Notes: generated from the sequence alone by a model not told the origin. Counted from the stretch's first letter, positions 53,576-63,387 are shown. The stretch: DNA of 64,000 nt from Acinetobacter geminorum (GCF_013009345.1 NZ_JABELE010000003.1:62001-126000), one strand, 5' to 3'. Translations and numbers: made by a program.

Positions 53576-55459
53576 GTGACACAATATACGGCTCAATCGC
53601 TTGAAGTTCTTTCCGGTTTAGACCCTGTTCGTCGTCGTCCGGGGATGTATACCGATACGACTCGACCTAACCATTTAGCCCAAGAAGTTATTGATAATGC
53701 TGTTGATGAAGCATTAGCTGGTCATGCCGACAAAATCTGTGTCACGGTTTATAAAGATGGTTCATTGTCTGTTGAAGATAACGGCCGTGGTATGCCAGTC
53801 GATATACATCCTGAATATGGACAAAGTGGTATCGAAATTATTCTAACCAAGCTCCATGCTGGTGGTAAATTCAGCACCGATAACTATCAGTTTTCGGGTG
53901 GTTTACATGGTGTGGGCATTTCCGTTGTAAACGCTTTATCAACACGGGTTGAGGTCGAAGTTCAACGTCAGGGTAACCTATACCAAATGGCCTTTGAGCA
54001 GGGTGAACCAGTAGCACCTTTAGCTGTTCTTGAGGGTAAAGCACCAAAACGTGCGACAGGTACAACTGTACATTTTTGGCCAGAAGCTAAATATTTTGAT
54101 AGTCCAAAATTTGCGTTAAAAGCACTGAAACACAATTTAAAAGCCAAAGCTGTTTTAGCGGCTGGCTTAAAAATTATTTATATCGATCAAATTAATGATG
54201 AAAAAATCGAGTGGCAATTTGAAAATGGCCTCGTCGATTATTTGATGGATGAATTACAAGACCGCGAAATCTTGCCAAATCCTGCATTTGTGAGCAGTGG
54301 TCAGGCAGACCGTGCGGCTTGTGAATTTGCGATTTGTTGGAATGTGGAAGGCGGTGAACAGGTTCAAGAAAGTTATGTCAACTTAATTCCGACCGCACAA
54401 GGCGGTACTCATGTGAACGGTTTACGCTCTGGGGTTACTGAGGCGTTACGTGAATTCTGTGAGTTACGTAACTTGTTACCGCGTAATCTTAAACTCTCGG
54501 CAGAAGATGTTTGGGATGGCGTGAACTATATCTTGTCGCTCAAGTTCCAAGAGCCGCAGTTTTCAGGTCAAACCAAAGAGCGTCTTTCGAGTCGTGAAGC
54601 ATCAAATATTGTTTTAAATATTGCTAAAGATGCTTTTTCACTCTGGCTAAACCAACATGCTGAAATCGCGATGCAACTGGCTGAAATGGCGATTTCTAAA
54701 GCAGGTCGTCGTTTAAAAGCAGCAAAGAAAGTCGAACGTAAAAAAATTGTTTCCGGCCCTGCATTGCCGGGTAAGTTGGCAGACTGTGTTGGCCAAACAC
54801 GTGAGGACAGTGAATTATTTATTGTCGAGGGTGACTCAGCAGGTGGTAGTGCCAAGCAAGCGCGCGATAAAAACTTTCAGGCGATCATGCCAATTCGTGG
54901 AAAAATCTTAAACACATGGGAAGTTTCTTCTGATGAAGTACTCGCTTCTCAAGAGGTTCACGACATTGCGATTGCCATCGGGGTAGACCCGGGCAGTGAT
55001 GATTTATCTGAACTACGTTACGGCAAAATTTGTATTTTAGCCGATGCCGATTCTGACGGTTTACACATTGCGACCTTATTATGCGCCTTATTCGTTAAAC
55101 ACTTTCCAGCATTGGTTGAAGAAGGGCATTTGTATGTGGCGATGCCACCATTGTTCCGTATCGATATTGGTAAAGATGTCTATTACGCGCTTGATGATGA
55201 TGAGCTTGAAGCTATTTTGAAAAATGTTAAAGGCAATCGAAATCCGCAAATTACCCGATTCAAAGGGTTGGGTGAGATGAACGCGATTCAATTACGTGAA
55301 ACGACTATGGATCCGAACACGCGTCGTTTAGTTCAGCTTGACCTAGATGATGTTCACTTAACGGCAGGTTTACTCGACAAGTTGCTTGCGAAAAAGCGTT
55401 CGGCAGATCGTAAGCAGTGGCTTGAACAGAAGGGTAACTTAGCTGATATTACTGTTTAG
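53576..55459 (+). CDS. parE: DNA topoisomerase IV subunit B
   Basis: ATPase subunit of topoisomerase IV, which separates daughter chromosomes. GTG start at 53576, preceded by AAGGAAAAC. GHKL ATP domain with IDNAVDEALAG and GGLHGVGISVVNALS, transducer domain, and TOPRIM with EGDSAGGSAKQARD and ADADSDGLHI, then RFKGLGEMN. 627 residues as usual. A target of aminocoumarins and fluoroquinolones. Followed by a terminator. Confidence 0.98.
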   Translation: MTQYTAQSLEVLSGLDPVRRRPGMYTDTTRPNHLAQEVIDNAVDEALAGHADKICVTVYKDGSLSVEDNGRGMPVDIHPEYGQSGIEIILTKLHAGGKFSTDNYQFSGGLHGVGISVVNALSTRVEVEVQRQGNLYQMAFEQGEPVAPLAVLEGKAPKRATGTTVHFWPEAKYFDSPKFALKALKHNLKAKAVLAAGLKIIYIDQINDEKIEWQFENGLVDYLMDELQDREILPNPAFVSSGQADRAACEFAICWNVEGGEQVQESYVNLIPTAQGGTHVNGLRSGVTEALREFCELRNLLPRNLKLSAEDVWDGVNYILSLKFQEPQFSGQTKERLSSREASNIVLNIAKDAFSLWLNQHAEIAMQLAEMAISKAGRRLKAAKKVERKKIVSGPALPGKLADCVGQTREDSELFIVEGDSAGGSAKQARDKNFQAIMPIRGKILNTWEVSSDEVLASQEVHDIAIAIGVDPGSDDLSELRYGKICILADADSDGLHIATLLCALFVKHFPALVEEGHLYVAMPPLFRIDIGKDVYYALDDDELEAILKNVKGNRNPQITRFKGLGEMNAIQLRETTMDPNTRRLVQLDLDDVHLTAGLLDKLLAKKRSADRKQWLEQKGNLADITV

Positions 55460-55465
55460 AAAAAT

Positions 55466-55499
55466 GAAAAAATCCCCGTTCAATTGACGGGGATTTTTT
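55466..55499 (+). terminator. Intrinsic terminator after parE
   Basis: AAAAAATCCCCGT and ACGGGGATTTTTT form a stem with a 7-nt loop, 7 bp after the parE stop. Confidence 0.9.
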
Positions 55500-55588
55500 A
55501 TATAAACCTAAGATTGTTAGAAATCACCACAACGATTCCTGCTATTAAGGTTTAGATCATTAAATTAGATAGATCTGTATATTTTAAT

Positions 55589-56086
55589 TTAGGTCGTAAT
55601 TTTTATAGCCTGTGGGAATTGAAAAATATCGCAATTCGCTCCACCTCCAATTCGATCTACTACTGCAAAATCACTTGGTGCTTCAAAGGTCAGCAAAGGA
55701 TGATGCCATGTGCCTGCCCGATAATTTATGCTTTGTTTTCCATTTGAAACAAATGCACATAATTTTGAAATATCGGGAGTATTTTCATCCAAAGTAGGTG
55801 CCACAATAATTAAGAACTTTTGCTGTTGTAATGGAATAAATGCCTGAGAGCCTTTCGGATGGCGCTCTAGCATCGAAATTTCTAAAGGCAAAACACTGGC
55901 CTTAATATTACGAAAAATACTAATTCCTGCTTTTGCTTCACCTTCAATTTCTGTTTCAACGAGCGCGTGGTAGCGCTCGGTGTGTGCATCATTAATATGA
56001 AAAAAGTCATGCCCGTCACAACAAATAACTTCTCCGAAGGGCTGAAAGTTCTCAATGGTTAAGGGCTGAATATGGACATTATTCAT
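55589..56086 (-). CDS. allA: Ureidoglycolate lyase
   Basis: Splits ureidoglycolate into glyoxylate and urea, the last step of the urate route here. 165 residues from ATG 56086, which overlaps the alc stop by 4 bp (ATGA), a sign of translational coupling. AllA cupin-like family segments: IENFQPFGEVI at the start and INYRAGTWHHPLL near residue 125, with the likely catalytic and metal region. A longer start at 56107 is less plausible. Confidence 0.94.
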   Translation of the reverse strand: MNNVHIQPLTIENFQPFGEVICCDGHDFFHINDAHTERYHALVETEIEGEAKAGISIFRNIKASVLPLEISMLERHPKGSQAFIPLQQQKFLIIVAPTLDENTPDISKLCAFVSNGKQSINYRAGTWHHPLLTFEAPSDFAVVDRIGGGANCDIFQFPQAIKITT

Positions 56087-57093
56087 GACTTGGCAATTTT
56101 TCCCCATAAACGAACACGGCTAATACCACCATCTGGAATCATGTTAATACGAATATGCGAGATTTTTTCATGTTGTAAAATCTCATTCACATATTCATGA
56201 ATATGATCCATTTGCATAGGTTGGGCTTCTAGTAAGTAAGACCAAAACATACTTTGAGGAATTAACTGTGCATCGGTTGCATTTTCGAGGTAAACCGCCT
56301 GAATAGATACTTGAGCAGGAAAGTTCCCTTTAAAATGAGCTGTATCAATTTCAAGTTTTTCAATTTTTCCGCTTTTACCCAACGCAAGAATACACCAGTC
56401 ATAACCCGGTGCACGGCGGCGTTTGGTTTCCCACCCATCGCCCATGTTGACGCCACGGCCTGGATTAATCAAATTACGCGGGTGTCCAAAATGAGCATCA
56501 CTATAGGCAACTACGCGGCCACCATTTTCAAGAGCCAATAAATCGAGAGTTTGTTCGCTGTCAGTTACCTGAATATGAACATCACCATAGACACGTAAAC
56601 GGGCAATACCGCCATCTGGGAAAATATTAAGGCGTATATGAGTGAAAAGTGCATCATTATTGACCATAAAAATATGATGCTGGCTTGGGCCTAGTTCAGT
56701 ATTTCCTAAAACATTCTCCCATTTTGCCCCTGACAGGTCCCCATTTGGTGCATAACATGCTTCTAATGATGCAGATGCAGGATAATTTCCTGTAAAAAAG
56801 CTGGTATCAATATCAAGTGCAGTGATTTTTCCACTTACACCTAACTTCACGATACACCAATCATAGCCTGCGTGACGTTTACGGCGCGTTTCCCATCCGT
56901 CCATCCATTTGCCGTTGTCATCAAATTTATCTTCAACAAAAATAGGTGCATCAAATTGCAGCATACGCTTTGCTTCTGCAAAGAAATCATCTGAACACTC
57001 AATGACTTGTGCACCAATTCGGGCATCTGCCAAATTGGTTTTCGTATTCAAAATCTCAGGAAGTTCAAAAGCTGGAGCGTGCAATGTTGCCAT
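56083..57093 (-). CDS. alc: Allantoicase
   Basis: Hydrolyses allantoate to ureidoglycolate and urea. 336 residues from ATG 57093, built from two homologous halves: each contains the WETRRKRHAGYDWCIVKLG-type motif (WETKRRRAPGYDWCILALG in the second) and an IPDGGI-type segment near the end (FPDGGIARLRVYG and IPDGGISRVRLWG). This doubling is characteristic of allantoicase. A start at 57135 is possible. Immediately upstream of allA. Confidence 0.95.
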   Translation of the reverse strand: MATLHAPAFELPEILNTKTNLADARIGAQVIECSDDFFAEAKRMLQFDAPIFVEDKFDDNGKWMDGWETRRKRHAGYDWCIVKLGVSGKITALDIDTSFFTGNYPASASLEACYAPNGDLSGAKWENVLGNTELGPSQHHIFMVNNDALFTHIRLNIFPDGGIARLRVYGDVHIQVTDSEQTLDLLALENGGRVVAYSDAHFGHPRNLINPGRGVNMGDGWETKRRRAPGYDWCILALGKSGKIEKLEIDTAHFKGNFPAQVSIQAVYLENATDAQLIPQSMFWSYLLEAQPMQMDHIHEYVNEILQHEKISHIRINMIPDGGISRVRLWGKIAKS

Positions 57094-57292
57094 AGTGGAG
57101 TATCCGTATTTCTTGTTAAAAACATGATTTTTCATTTAAAACTGCGCTAACACGGAGCGTGCCAAGTCGAGTTTTATACATAAATATATAAGCATGGTGC
57201 ATGCCAGTTTTGTGGAAAAGCTAAATAAATTTTGAACGATGGCATGTTTTTAGCATAAGCACCCTATAGGTGAATATCTATAGGAGAGTGTT

Positions 57293-58450
57293 ATGAATGT
57301 GGTGATTATTGGTGCAGGAATGGGAGGTCTAACCACAGGCATTGCATTAAAGAAATTTGGTCACCAAGTTCGCATTTTTGAGCAAACTGAAAAAATTCTT
57401 CCTGTCGGCGCGGCAATTTCGCTGTGGTCGAATGGTGTGAAATGTCTGAACTATCTGGGATTAACTGACAAAATCGCCAAACTTGGTGGACAAATGGATG
57501 ATTTGGCCTATGTGGATGGTTTAACTGGAGATGTGATGACACAATTCAGTTTACTGCCATTAATTGAAGAAGTGGGCCAACGACCTTATCCGGTTGCACG
57601 TGCTGATTTACAAAATATGTTAATGGATGAATTTGGTCGTGATCAGATTTATTTAGGTAAAAAAATGGTCAGCCTTGAAGACAAAGCTGATTATGTCGAG
57701 GTTCATTTTGCAGATGGTAGCTCAACGCACGCTGATCTATTAATTGGGGCTGATGGGACTCACTCACTTACACGGACCTATGTGTTGGGGCAGCAAGTGC
57801 AGCGCCGTTACGCAGGTTATGTAAACTGGAATGGTTTGGTTGAGATCTCTGAAGATTTAGCTCCAGCCCAGCAATGGACGACTTATGTGGGGGAAGGCAA
57901 GCGAGCTTCTTTAATGCCAGTTGCAGATGGAAAGTTCTATTTCTTTTTAGATGTCCCTTTACCAGCAGGGTTGGATAATAATCGAGATGAATATAAAAAA
58001 CTTTTAAAACAATATTTTGCTGATTGGTGTCAACCCGTACAGCAGCTTATTGAACGCTTAGACCCGCAAAAGACCAATCGAGTAGAAATACATGATATTG
58101 AACCGTTCACTCAATTTTATAAAGGTCGCGTGGTGATTTTGGGTGATGCTGCACATAGCACGACACCTGATATTGGGCAAGGCGGCTGCCAAGCTATGGA
58201 AGATGCGATTTATTTAGCGCGTTCTCTGCAAATTAATACTTTGGGGCAAGAAGATGCTTTGCGACGTTATCAAAACAAGCGCAATGAACGTGCCAATGAA
58301 TTGGTGCTTCGCGCACGCAAACGTTGTGATGTGACACATATGAAAGATGAAGCGGTTACACAAGCATGGTATGAAGAATTACGTCGTGAACAAGGTGGGC
58401 ATATTATGCAGGGGATTATTAGTAATATTGTGGGTAATCCACTTGATTAA
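57293..58450 (+). CDS. hpxO: FAD-dependent urate hydroxylase
   Basis: Flavin monooxygenase converting urate to 5-hydroxyisourate with NAD(P)H and oxygen, the bacterial alternative to uricase. 385 residues. FAD-binding IIGAGMGGLTTGIAL at residues 4-18, GADGTHS in the middle, and GDAAHSTTPDIGQGGCQAMEDA near residue 285. AGGAGAG ribosome-binding site. Divergent from alc. The call as urate hydroxylase rests on the surrounding urate genes and on family similarity. Confidence 0.93.
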   Translation: MNVVIIGAGMGGLTTGIALKKFGHQVRIFEQTEKILPVGAAISLWSNGVKCLNYLGLTDKIAKLGGQMDDLAYVDGLTGDVMTQFSLLPLIEEVGQRPYPVARADLQNMLMDEFGRDQIYLGKKMVSLEDKADYVEVHFADGSSTHADLLIGADGTHSLTRTYVLGQQVQRRYAGYVNWNGLVEISEDLAPAQQWTTYVGEGKRASLMPVADGKFYFFLDVPLPAGLDNNRDEYKKLLKQYFADWCQPVQQLIERLDPQKTNRVEIHDIEPFTQFYKGRVVILGDAAHSTTPDIGQGGCQAMEDAIYLARSLQINTLGQEDALRRYQNKRNERANELVLRARKRCDVTHMKDEAVTQAWYEELRREQGGHIMQGIISNIVGNPLD

Positions 58451-58455
58451 AAACA

Positions 58456-58485
58456 AAAACAGCAAGGAACTTTCCTTGCTGTTTT
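58456..58485 (+). terminator. Intrinsic terminator after hpxO
   Basis: AAAACAGCAAGGAA and TTCCTTGCTGTTTT form a 14-bp stem, with a short loop, 6 bp after the hpxO stop. It can also serve the convergent porin gene. Confidence 0.85.
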
Positions 58486-58503
58486 ATCTTCTAAATTTGG
58501 ATT

Positions 58504-59229
58504 TTAGAAGTGGTATTTAACCAAGGCACTAACGTTATTTTCGTCGGCACCTTTAATACCAAATTTGTTATTCCACACTGAGTGCTCGATACCTAGGTAT
58601 AGACGTGTATCGGGAGAAATGTGTTTACCTACATTCCATTTCCACTGAGTTGTCCAGTTTAACTCGCTCGCATGGTCGCCTTCAGCAGTTGACCAGTCAA
58701 GGAAACCATCTACCAAGAAATCTTCAGATCCTAATTTTAATGGAATACCATAAACGAATGTCATTTGATAATCGTCGTCAATGTTCTCATTATTTGCACG
58801 GTAGAAGTTTAAATTTGCATATTGGAAATATGGGATATCTAAATCAACTGCAAAACCATAAAGGAAGTTATCGAAGTTATTGCCGTCTTCACTATTGCCT
58901 TCCCAAGTAGTACTAATGAGTACATCTTTGATTGGGCCATACGACAGTTTTTTACCAGACACTTCGCCTAAACTTAAGCGTGGTGATAACTCGAAGTAAG
59001 TACTCTTGTGGTCATTTTCACCACGCATGCGGTCCATAAAGAAAAACACATCAGCGTATTTAACTTTTGCTGCATATTCCAAAGTAATCGTGGTTTCTTT
59101 GTCATCTACAACTTCATAGTTTTCGCCATAAAGTCCAGTCACACTAAAATCTTGCCAGATTGGTTTCGCCTGAACCATGGCAGTTACAGATAACAAGGCA
59201 CAAGTCGCCGCAAGTTGCTTTAATTGCAT
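58504..59229 (-). CDS. Tsx/OmpK-like outer-membrane channel
   Basis: 241 residues with a signal peptide (QLAATCALLSVTAMVQA) and a C-terminal ALVKYHF ending in phenylalanine, the outer-membrane beta-barrel insertion signal. The pattern matches the nucleoside-specific channel-forming Tsx/OmpK family (FFMDRMRGENDHKSTYFELSPRLSL, DNFLYGFAVDLDIPYF). Placed between the urate permease and hpxO, it probably lets urate or related purines cross the outer membrane. Confidence 0.85.
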   Translation of the reverse strand: MQLKQLAATCALLSVTAMVQAKPIWQDFSVTGLYGENYEVVDDKETTITLEYAAKVKYADVFFFMDRMRGENDHKSTYFELSPRLSLGEVSGKKLSYGPIKDVLISTTWEGNSEDGNNFDNFLYGFAVDLDIPYFQYANLNFYRANNENIDDDYQMTFVYGIPLKLGSEDFLVDGFLDWSTAEGDHASELNWTTQWKWNVGKHISPDTRLYLGIEHSVWNNKFGIKGADENNVSALVKYHF

Positions 59230-59309
59230 TTAAATGATCTCCCCCCAAATAAAGCACGCTAAGGATACAGGGTCTTAAGCAAAAATGAAGCCAAATTTGA
59301 TCAACGGTT

Positions 59310-59335
59310 AAAAAAAAGCCCACCGAAGTGGGGCG
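59310..59335 (-). terminator. Intrinsic terminator after the NCS2 permease gene
   Basis: GCCCCAC and GTGGGC pair over a TTCG loop when read on the minus strand, followed by seven T. It lies about 16 bp past the permease stop. Confidence 0.75.
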
Positions 59336-59350
59336 CTAAAAACTAAATCT

Positions 59351-60718
59351 TTAATGAGTATTTCTTGTGTTTATTGTTTGGCTTAAATGCGCAGTACGTG
59401 AGCTGCGAAATGAAGGTAAATGATTAAATAATAAATTCAATAAGATAGCAAAGATACAAGTTGAACTAATGCCTGAATGGAACAAAGTTTGTACCCAAAC
59501 CGGGAAATGAGCATAAAACTCATGGTTAATAATTGGGATCATCCCTGCCGATAAAGCGGTTGCCACAATAATCAAATTTTTCTGATCGTTATAATCTATC
59601 TTTGCCAAAGTACGAATTCCACTGGCTGCAACCGACCCAAACAAGACCAAACCTGCACCACCAAGTACGGGCATTGGAATCGCTGCAATTAAACGACCCA
59701 TAATAGGTAGTAGACCCAAAATAATCAGAATGACACCGCCTGCTGCTACGACAAATCGACTCTTGATACCTGTAATCGCAACCAGTCCAACATTTTGGGC
59801 AAAAGCGCTTTGCATGAATGAACCAAAGAGAGGGGCAAAAGCACTAGAAAACATATCCGCACGAACACCATTGGCGATACGTTTAGCATCTACCTCAGTT
59901 CCTACAATGTCTCCGACAGCAATAATATCGGCTGTGGTTTCAGTCATAATCACCAAAGTGACGATCAACATCGACAAGATAGCGCTGAGCTCGAAAGTCG
60001 GTAAACCAAATGCAAATAAGTGTGGAAATTGGAGCCATGCGCCTGAGCTCACCTGACTAAAATCACCAAAACCCATAAAGTAGGCGAGGATAGTACCGGT
60101 AACAATAGCCAACAAAATTGATATGCGTCGGATGCCTGCTTGCGGCAGCATATTTAGAACAATCACAATGCCTAAGGTCAGCAGTGCCAAAGAGATATTT
60201 TCTACGCTCCCCCAGTCGGGCGCTTTATTGTTCCCACCCATCATCCAGCGAATCGCAACGGGTAACAAAGATAGACCAATAATCGTGATGACACATCCTG
60301 TCACAACAGGTGGGAAAAAACGAATAATTTTAGAAAAATAAGGTGCAAGACACAGTCCAATTAGGGATGCAGCAATGACCGCGCCGTAGACAGCAGGTAA
60401 ACCACCGCCTGTAGTGATAATGGCGACCATCGTTGCAACACCCGCGAAAGATACACCCTGTACCAGAGGTAATTTTGCGCCTAGATATTTGGTACCGATT
60501 GTTTGAATCAGTGTTGCCAATCCACCTACAAATAGCGCAGCCGCAATTAACATTCCGATTTGTGCTGAGCTTAAGCCAGCTGCCGTTCCAATAATCAAGG
60601 GCGGGGCTACAATGCCACCATACATGGTCAGCACATGCTGTAAGCCGTAAGCAAAACTTTTGGAAATTCCCAAATATTCATGCTCTGGAGAAATCGCATT
60701 TTTTTGCTGATGATTCAT
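59351..60718 (-). CDS. NCS2-family purine permease, probable urate importer
   Basis: 455 residues, about 12-14 hydrophobic segments. The NAT/NCS2 signature QNVGLVAITGIKSRFVVAAGG lies near residue 320, with TETTADIIAVGDIVGTEVDAKRI before it. In bacteria this subfamily includes UacT/YgfU-type urate and xanthine transporters. The neighbouring urate genes make urate the likely substrate. Second unit with hiuH, uraD and puuE on the minus strand, the gene after hiuH. Confidence 0.92.
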   Translation of the reverse strand: MNHQQKNAISPEHEYLGISKSFAYGLQHVLTMYGGIVAPPLIIGTAAGLSSAQIGMLIAAALFVGGLATLIQTIGTKYLGAKLPLVQGVSFAGVATMVAIITTGGGLPAVYGAVIAASLIGLCLAPYFSKIIRFFPPVVTGCVITIIGLSLLPVAIRWMMGGNNKAPDWGSVENISLALLTLGIVIVLNMLPQAGIRRISILLAIVTGTILAYFMGFGDFSQVSSGAWLQFPHLFAFGLPTFELSAILSMLIVTLVIMTETTADIIAVGDIVGTEVDAKRIANGVRADMFSSAFAPLFGSFMQSAFAQNVGLVAITGIKSRFVVAAGGVILIILGLLPIMGRLIAAIPMPVLGGAGLVLFGSVAASGIRTLAKIDYNDQKNLIIVATALSAGMIPIINHEFYAHFPVWVQTLFHSGISSTCIFAILLNLLFNHLPSFRSSRTAHLSQTINTRNTH

Positions 60719-60742
60719 ATTTTTCTCCTATTTATATCTGAG

Positions 60743-61066
60743 TTAGCTACCGCGATAAGTGGAGTAAGCAAATGGGCTGATCAATAAAGGAATGTGATAA
60801 TGTTGATTGATGTCTTCTATGAAAAATTGGATACAAACACGCGGGAAAAAAGTTTTGACTTGCTGCGATGAAAAATAAGGAGCAATTTCAAATTCAAGTT
60901 GATAAGCACCTTCTGCAAAGTCTGTTATGCCAAAATCACTCACTCGACCATCTTGATTGGTGATTGCTGTCGCTATCAGTTCATGGGTTGCTGCATGAAA
61001 CAACTTTACTTCTACGTCTGCAGCTGGTTTGCCTAAATTCGTATCTAAAATATGAGTGCTGATCAT
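60743..61066 (-). CDS. hiuH: 5-hydroxyisourate hydrolase
   Basis: Transthyretin-related enzyme hydrolysing 5-hydroxyisourate to OHCU. 107 residues with the C-terminal YRGS signature (FAYSTYRGS) and the N-terminal ISTHILDTNLGKPA motif containing the catalytic His. Overlaps the uraD stop by 4 bp (ATGA) and precedes the permease at 24 bp. No signal peptide is seen, so a cytoplasmic enzyme. Confidence 0.96.
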   Translation of the reverse strand: MISTHILDTNLGKPAADVEVKLFHAATHELIATAITNQDGRVSDFGITDFAEGAYQLEFEIAPYFSSQQVKTFFPRVCIQFFIEDINQHYHIPLLISPFAYSTYRGS

Positions 61067-61566
61067 GCTTGTATTTCCTGAGATAGACGTAATAGAGCAA
61101 TCGCTGCGAGTTGCTCATGTACAATTGTTTTTTCGATAGCTAAGTCGTTTTTTAGTCTTTCATGTAGCTTTTTTAAAATTTCATCACTACTGAGGCCTGC
61201 CGCTTTAATTAAAAAAATAAAGCCAAACTTTTGCTCATAATCAAGATTACCTTGCAGCAGAGCTTGTTGTGTTTGTTCATCTAAAGAAATGCCAGCTTGT
61301 TCTTTAGATGAAAAATCTTGCTCTTTTGCATTGAGTTGTTTTTTAGCTTCGCGTTCACCAATTTTTGGATGAGTTGCTAAAGCTGCTTGAATCTCTTGCC
61401 ATGACCACATTTGACTTAATTGTTCTGCATATTCCAAAAGAGATGCTTTTGTTGAATAGGGGCGTTTTGAGATGATTTTTTCGGCCCATGCTTGAATGTG
61501 GACACAGTTTTTTAACAAAGTCTTGAGTTGTTCTGGTGGGGCTTGATTAAACTCGGCTAAAAACAC
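61063..61566 (-). CDS. uraD: OHCU decarboxylase
   Basis: Decarboxylates 2-oxo-4-hydroxy-4-carboxy-5-ureidoimidazoline stereospecifically to S-allantoin. GTG start at 61566 is chosen, since AGGAA is six bases upstream and the protein then starts MFLAEFNQAPPEQ with 167 residues, the family size; the longer frame from 61620 adds unlike residues. HPKIGERE (catalytic His in ATHPKIGE) and the FIFLIKAAG segment are present. Overlaps hiuH by 4 bp. Confidence 0.94.
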   Translation of the reverse strand: MFLAEFNQAPPEQLKTLLKNCVHIQAWAEKIISKRPYSTKASLLEYAEQLSQMWSWQEIQAALATHPKIGEREAKKQLNAKEQDFSSKEQAGISLDEQTQQALLQGNLDYEQKFGFIFLIKAAGLSSDEILKKLHERLKNDLAIEKTIVHEQLAAIALLRLSQEIQA

Positions 61567-61665
61567 TGTTATTCCTAAACTCGTTGTCTTGATATGGAGT
61601 TTTAGCAATAACAGTGCCAATAGCGAGTTTTAATTCGCTTATGAATTTTGAAAATTAAAAATCAA

Positions 61666-62631
61666 TTATTTAGTTATGTGATTTTTATACCAATGTTCGG
61701 CAATCTCCTGTCGACGACATACCCATACTCGATCATGCATTTGAATATAGTCGAGAAATTTTTGTAATGCTTTAAAACGGCCTGGACGCCCCAAAATGCG
61801 GCAATGCATTCCAATCGACATCATTTTTGGTGCAGTTTCTCCCTCTGCATACAGCACATCGAAACTATCTTTCAAATATTGAAAAAACTGTTCTGAACTA
61901 TTAAATCCGCCTGGTGAGCAGAACTTCATGTCATTACATTCCAAAGTATAAGGAATAATCAGATGAGAGCGTGATGCACCTGTAGTATCGGTAAGCGTTG
62001 TCCAAAAAGGTAGGTCATCGCCATAATAATCAGAGTCATATTGTATTTGTGGAAACTCTGCGAGTAACTGACGTGTATTAGGGCTGTCACGTCCGGTGTA
62101 CCAACCTATAGTTTTATTTTCAAACAAGTTTTCTAAAACAGTTAAAGCTTGTTCCATATGCTTCTTTTCGACTTCAATATCAGTATCTTGATAGTGAAGC
62201 CAGCGGTAGCCATGTGAAACAACATCATAGTCAGCTTGCTTAATTGCTTCTACAATATAAGGATTGCGGGCAAGCGCCATTGCAACTCCGAAAATGGTCA
62301 TTGGAAGTTTGCGCTTTTGGAATTCATTATGAATGCGCCAAAATCCAGCACGTGAACCATATTCGTACATAGAGTCCATTGACATATGTTTAGCTGGGTA
62401 ACTTGCGGCACCAATAATCTCTGATAAAAATTGTTCTGAGCCCTCATCGCCGTGCTCAATATGTTTTTCGCCACCTTCTTCATAATTAAGCACAAATTGC
62501 ACAGCAACCTTGGCATTGTTAGGCCATTTAACCTGTGGCGGTTGCCCGTGATAACCGATTAAATCACGTGAATAAGGAGACTTTTGAATCTGCTCAATAA
62601 GTTCTGCTCCAGATAGATAAGATTCGGACAC
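61666..62631 (-). CDS. puuE: Allantoinase PuuE (NodB-type)
   Basis: Hydrolyses S-allantoin to allantoate; cytoplasmic enzyme of the polysaccharide-deacetylase (NodB) superfamily, unrelated to the amidohydrolase AllB. 321 residues from GTG 62631, which has AGGAGAG upstream; the longer ATG frame from 62685 begins inside a poorly fitting extension. Conserved segments: YHGQPPQVKWPNNAKVAVQFVLNYEEGGE, SHGYRW, and WYTGRDSPNTR. It opens the minus-strand puuE-uraD-hiuH-permease unit. Confidence 0.94.
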   Translation of the reverse strand: MSESYLSGAELIEQIQKSPYSRDLIGYHGQPPQVKWPNNAKVAVQFVLNYEEGGEKHIEHGDEGSEQFLSEIIGAASYPAKHMSMDSMYEYGSRAGFWRIHNEFQKRKLPMTIFGVAMALARNPYIVEAIKQADYDVVSHGYRWLHYQDTDIEVEKKHMEQALTVLENLFENKTIGWYTGRDSPNTRQLLAEFPQIQYDSDYYGDDLPFWTTLTDTTGASRSHLIIPYTLECNDMKFCSPGGFNSSEQFFQYLKDSFDVLYAEGETAPKMMSIGMHCRILGRPGRFKALQKFLDYIQMHDRVWVCRRQEIAEHWYKNHITK

Positions 62632-62883
62632 AATTGCTCTCCTTTTGTTCAATTTTTCATAAAAATTTAAAAAATCAGCTTGCATATTTTTATAGATGGA
62701 CTGATATTGAAGATATGAAGATCTTCAAAATAAATTAAAAGCAGTACGTTTAAGTCAGGAGATAACAAACCATTACACCATCAAAATGTACAATTGAAGT
62801 CAGTTCATGCATGCTTAAAACATGCCAACATAAAAAAGTTTTGCATAGAAAAGATCCACAGTAAGAAAGAGAGGATGGTATTT

Positions 62884-63234
62884 ATGAATATTGAAATCCG
62901 CACAGATAAAAACATCCATAACAGTGAACGTTTAATTACTTATGTACGTGCAGAACTTACTCAAGAATTCCAACGTCATAGCGAACGTATTACGCATTTC
63001 TCGGTTCATTTTAGTGATGAAAATGGGGACAAAGGTGGTGATAAAGATATCCACTGTATGATTGAAGCACGTCCTTCAGGTTTGAAACCAGTTGCAGTAC
63101 ACCATAAAGCAGGAAATATTGATGCTTCAATTCATGGAGCGATTGAAAAATTAAAACGTAGCCTTGAACATACTTTTGAGAAAAAGGAACACCCGAGAGG
63201 TGGTCAACCAGAGTTCATTGATGATGAAGTTTAA
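62884..63234 (+). CDS. HPF/RaiA-like ribosome-associated protein
   Basis: 116 residues from ATG 62884, with GAGAGG upstream. The domain is the sigma-54-modulation/ribosome-hibernation (S30AE) fold: MNIEIRTDKNI at the start, then RITHFSVHFSDENGDKGGDKDIHCMIEAR and HHKAGNIDASIHGAIEKLKRSLEH. It is shorter than RaiA relatives and lacks their tail, so the precise role at the ribosome is unclear. Divergent from puuE. A longer frame from 62794 lacks a ribosome-binding site. Confidence 0.8.
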   Translation: MNIEIRTDKNIHNSERLITYVRAELTQEFQRHSERITHFSVHFSDENGDKGGDKDIHCMIEARPSGLKPVAVHHKAGNIDASIHGAIEKLKRSLEHTFEKKEHPRGGQPEFIDDEV

Positions 63235-63245
63235 TTTAAAATCCT

Positions 63246-63269
63246 AAAAAGCCCTTCGGGGCTTTTTTT
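63246..63269 (+). terminator. Intrinsic terminator after the HPF-like gene
   Basis: AAAAAGCCC and GGGCTTTTT form a stem with a UUCG tetraloop, 12 bp after the stop. Confidence 0.9.
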
Positions 63270-63387
63270 ATATTTAATGAAAATAAAACTATTCACAACA
63301 TTAGGTTTGCAATGCGATGCAATCAACCTCTAAAATCTTCAGAAGAGATTAGGCATAATAGCCCTAATATATTTTTGAGAGATGGTC

